In this document: one piece after another, positions 22,022-23,155 of the stretch | Layout of the letters: every line of letters begins with the position of its first letter | How positions within the stretch are numbered: position 1 is the first letter of the stretch | Position numbers and translations under genes: made by a program | The notes under the pieces: model-generated | Database searches by the model: none | Seen by the model: the letters and a program-made list of their open reading frames with translations, nothing else | Told to the model about the DNA's origin: nothing | Assembly: GCA_964342575.1 (NCBI GenBank) | Contig: CAYFGZ010000052.1 | Span: forward strand, 1 to 23,155 | Source: GCA-002701455 sp964342575 | GTDB lineage: Bacteria > Pseudomonadota > Alphaproteobacteria > Thalassobaculales > Thalassobaculaceae | Direction: 5' to 3' | DNA: 23,155 nucleotides

Positions 22022-22576
22022 ATGCTTCAGTGTTGTCTGATGGTTTCTTCTTCGTACGATAATGGCACTAATGGACCAATCCACAGAAAAGTGCCCCCGG
22101 ATGACACCGTCGAACGTCTTATATGTGAAGAGTGCGGTTTCATAAATTACATTAACCCCAAGATTATAGTTGGCGCCGTCTGTACCTGGAAAGAAAAATT
22201 TCTACTGTGCCAACGATCTATCGCGCCCAGAATAGGCTTCTGGACAATGCCAGCGGGTTTCATGGAGGAAGGGGAGACGAGCCTTGAAGGAGCTAAGCGG
22301 GAAGCTCAGGAAGAGGCCTGTGCCGATATCGAGGTAAATGAATTGATTGGCGTCTACAATATCGCTCGTTTAAGTCAAGTCCATCTAATCTATCGAGCCA
22401 AATTGATTTCCCCCGTGTTTTCCCCTGGTCCAGAATCCAAAGCCGTGGCTTTATATTCTTGGGATGAGATCCCCTGGAATAATCTAGCGTTTCCAAGCGT
22501 TCGTTGGGCTCTTAATCATTTTAAGGAAGTAGAAGGGCAAGCAGATTTTGAACCACGGCCAGAGGGAAACTTTTAA
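22022..22576 (+). CDS. Nudix hydrolase with partial N-terminal zinc ribbon
   Basis: Nudix enzymes cleave nucleoside-diphosphate-linked compounds with Mg2+. The Nudix box is visible as GFMEEGETSLEG through REAQEEACA (residues 79-101), with the metal-binding glutamates of REAQEE present. The usual final Gly is Cys, as I recall is common in this ADP-ribose/NADH-pyrophosphatase-like subgroup. Before it, CEECG (35-39) followed by INPKIIVG is the second half of a Nudix_N_2-type zinc ribbon. The first CxxC knuckle expected around residues 13-16 reads DNGT. Either ATG 22022 or ATG 22043 could be the start; neither has a good Shine-Dalgarno, and 22043 fits family length slightly better. The gene ends 15 bases from the converging methyltransferase gene. 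Confidence 0.85.
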   Translation: MLQCCLMVSSSYDNGTNGPIHRKVPPDDTVERLICEECGFINYINPKIIVGAVCTWKEKFLLCQRSIAPRIGFWTMPAGFMEEGETSLEGAKREAQEEACADIEVNELIGVYNIARLSQVHLIYRAKLISPVFSPGPESKAVALYSWDEIPWNNLAFPSVRWALNHFKEVEGQADFEPRPEGNF

Positions 22577-22591
22577 TTTTGAGTACTGCTA

Positions 22592-23080
22592 TTATTTAAA
22601 ATGGTAGATATATATTCTGCCGAATTCCAAGTTATCTGGCAACGGGGCAGCCTTTTTAGCCCAATTAGCGACCTCCTGATCACTTACTACTATTGCGTTC
22701 GGCCGCAGTAATTTCTCAACTAGTGGAGCTATCTTCCCGGCCAGTTGCAAACTTTGGGTTTTTTCACCAGTCCCAATATCAAGATGCACCAATATTGCGC
22801 TCGGCCCTAATTTAGAAACCGCCACCGGAAGCATTTCCAAAAAATCACCAACAAACTGAAAAGCCTTCTCTGGAATGCAATCCGGATGCGCCGCTATCTT
22901 GCGCTCAAACACATAGATATCTCGACCAGGCAACAGTGCCCGCATATGGTCAAACGTACGTCCATTACCTAGTCCGAATTCCAAGACCAACCCAACCTCA
23001 TTTTGGATCTCAGATATAGCCCAATCCAACGCAATTTTTTGAGCCTGCAATCGACGAATAGCACTTTCTAACCTGCTCAT
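22592..23080 (-). CDS. Small SAM-dependent methyltransferase (Methyltransf_17-like)
   Basis: This is a 162-residue class I AdoMet-dependent methyltransferase fold. Motif I is VLEFGLGNGRTFDH (32-45). An acidic residue at the end of strand 2 (E59 in VFER) should bind the AdoMet ribose, GDF (78-80) follows, and LVHLDIGTG (98-106) is motif IV-like. The N-terminal RLESAIRRLQAQKIALDWA and the AAHPDCIP segment match a small alphaproteobacterial family that I associate with Pfam Methyltransf_17; its substrate is unknown. Length is normal for that family and much shorter than most methyltransferases, leaving little room for a substrate domain. GGGGA stands about eight bases before the ATG at 23080. 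It converges with the Nudix gene. Confidence 0.82.
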   Translation of the reverse strand: MSRLESAIRRLQAQKIALDWAISEIQNEVGLVLEFGLGNGRTFDHMRALLPGRDIYVFERKIAAHPDCIPEKAFQFVGDFLEMLPVAVSKLGPSAILVHLDIGTGEKTQSLQLAGKIAPLVEKLLRPNAIVVSDQEVANWAKKAAPLPDNLEFGRIYIYHFK

Positions 23081-23155
23081 TTACCGAATCCCCATAAAAC
23101 AGCAACCAGAAGAAGAGTTTGATGTTTCCTAGTTTGTTAACGCTGCTCGCAATTG

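Noticed and set aside
22253..22325. Apparent Gly-to-Cys change in the Nudix box, considered as an inactive enzyme
   Set aside because: The metal-binding glutamates are intact, and EEACA at this place is, as I recall, usual in this subgroup.
1..23155. Search by eye for CRISPR arrays, transposases, integrases, toxin-antitoxin pairs, tRNA genes and long direct repeats
   Set aside because: None was found; apart from the tandem dioxygenases, I saw no long repeat and no mobile-element gene.

Overview
The window reads as ordinary chromosome of a moderately AT-rich alphaproteobacterium, probably a marine free-living type. Support comes from a Methyltransf_17-like protein, an AdoMet decarboxylase and a DUF1289 protein of alphaproteobacterial style, compact gene spacing, and several GTG/TTG starts placed behind good Shine-Dalgarno sequences. 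The lineage is an inference from gene content, not from a marker gene. I see no tRNA, rRNA, insertion sequence, phage gene, CRISPR array or replication origin.

Region 1 (130-8189) is a catabolic block. A probable six-gene minus-strand operon runs from 6847 down to 1161: a PhyH-family Fe(II)/2-oxoglutarate dioxygenase, a formyl-CoA-transferase-like class III CoA-transferase, two tandem TfdA/TauD-type dioxygenases (about 64% identical by hand count), a two-helix membrane miniprotein and a 12-helix MFS transporter. A zinc alcohol dehydrogenase is transcribed divergently from a shared 205-bp region holding a 17-bp palindrome. A beta-hydroxyacid dehydrogenase (130-990) converges on the operon from the other side. 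Together they look like uptake, oxygenation, alcohol or aldehyde oxidation and CoA-thioester chemistry for a carboxylated substrate I cannot name. This is the best candidate in the window for an undescribed pathway.

Region 2 (8252-14957) is a surface-polysaccharide block. The complete dTDP-L-rhamnose pathway (transcribed rfbC-rfbB-rfbD-rfbA) is followed by three family-2 glycosyltransferases, one of which resembles RfbF-type rhamnosyltransferases. No flippase, polymerase or ABC exporter lies in the window, so the glycan is completed elsewhere.

Region 3 (15138-16021, minus strand) carries a DUF1289 protein and a pyruvoyl-dependent AdoMet decarboxylase (spermidine synthesis). A roughly 400-bp AT-rich gap with helically spaced T-tracts separates it from region 4.

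Region 4 (16426-23080) is housekeeping on the plus strand: apaG, folE, trkH, argE-like, pgk, an unrecognised disordered 86-residue protein and a Nudix hydrolase. A small SAM-dependent methyltransferase converges at the end. Spacing suggests folE-trkH-argE are co-transcribed, and pgk has its own leader.

Several starts given here differ from the longest open frame, chosen from ribosome-binding sites and family lengths: 2632, 6847, 9121, 14957, 16021 and 16951.
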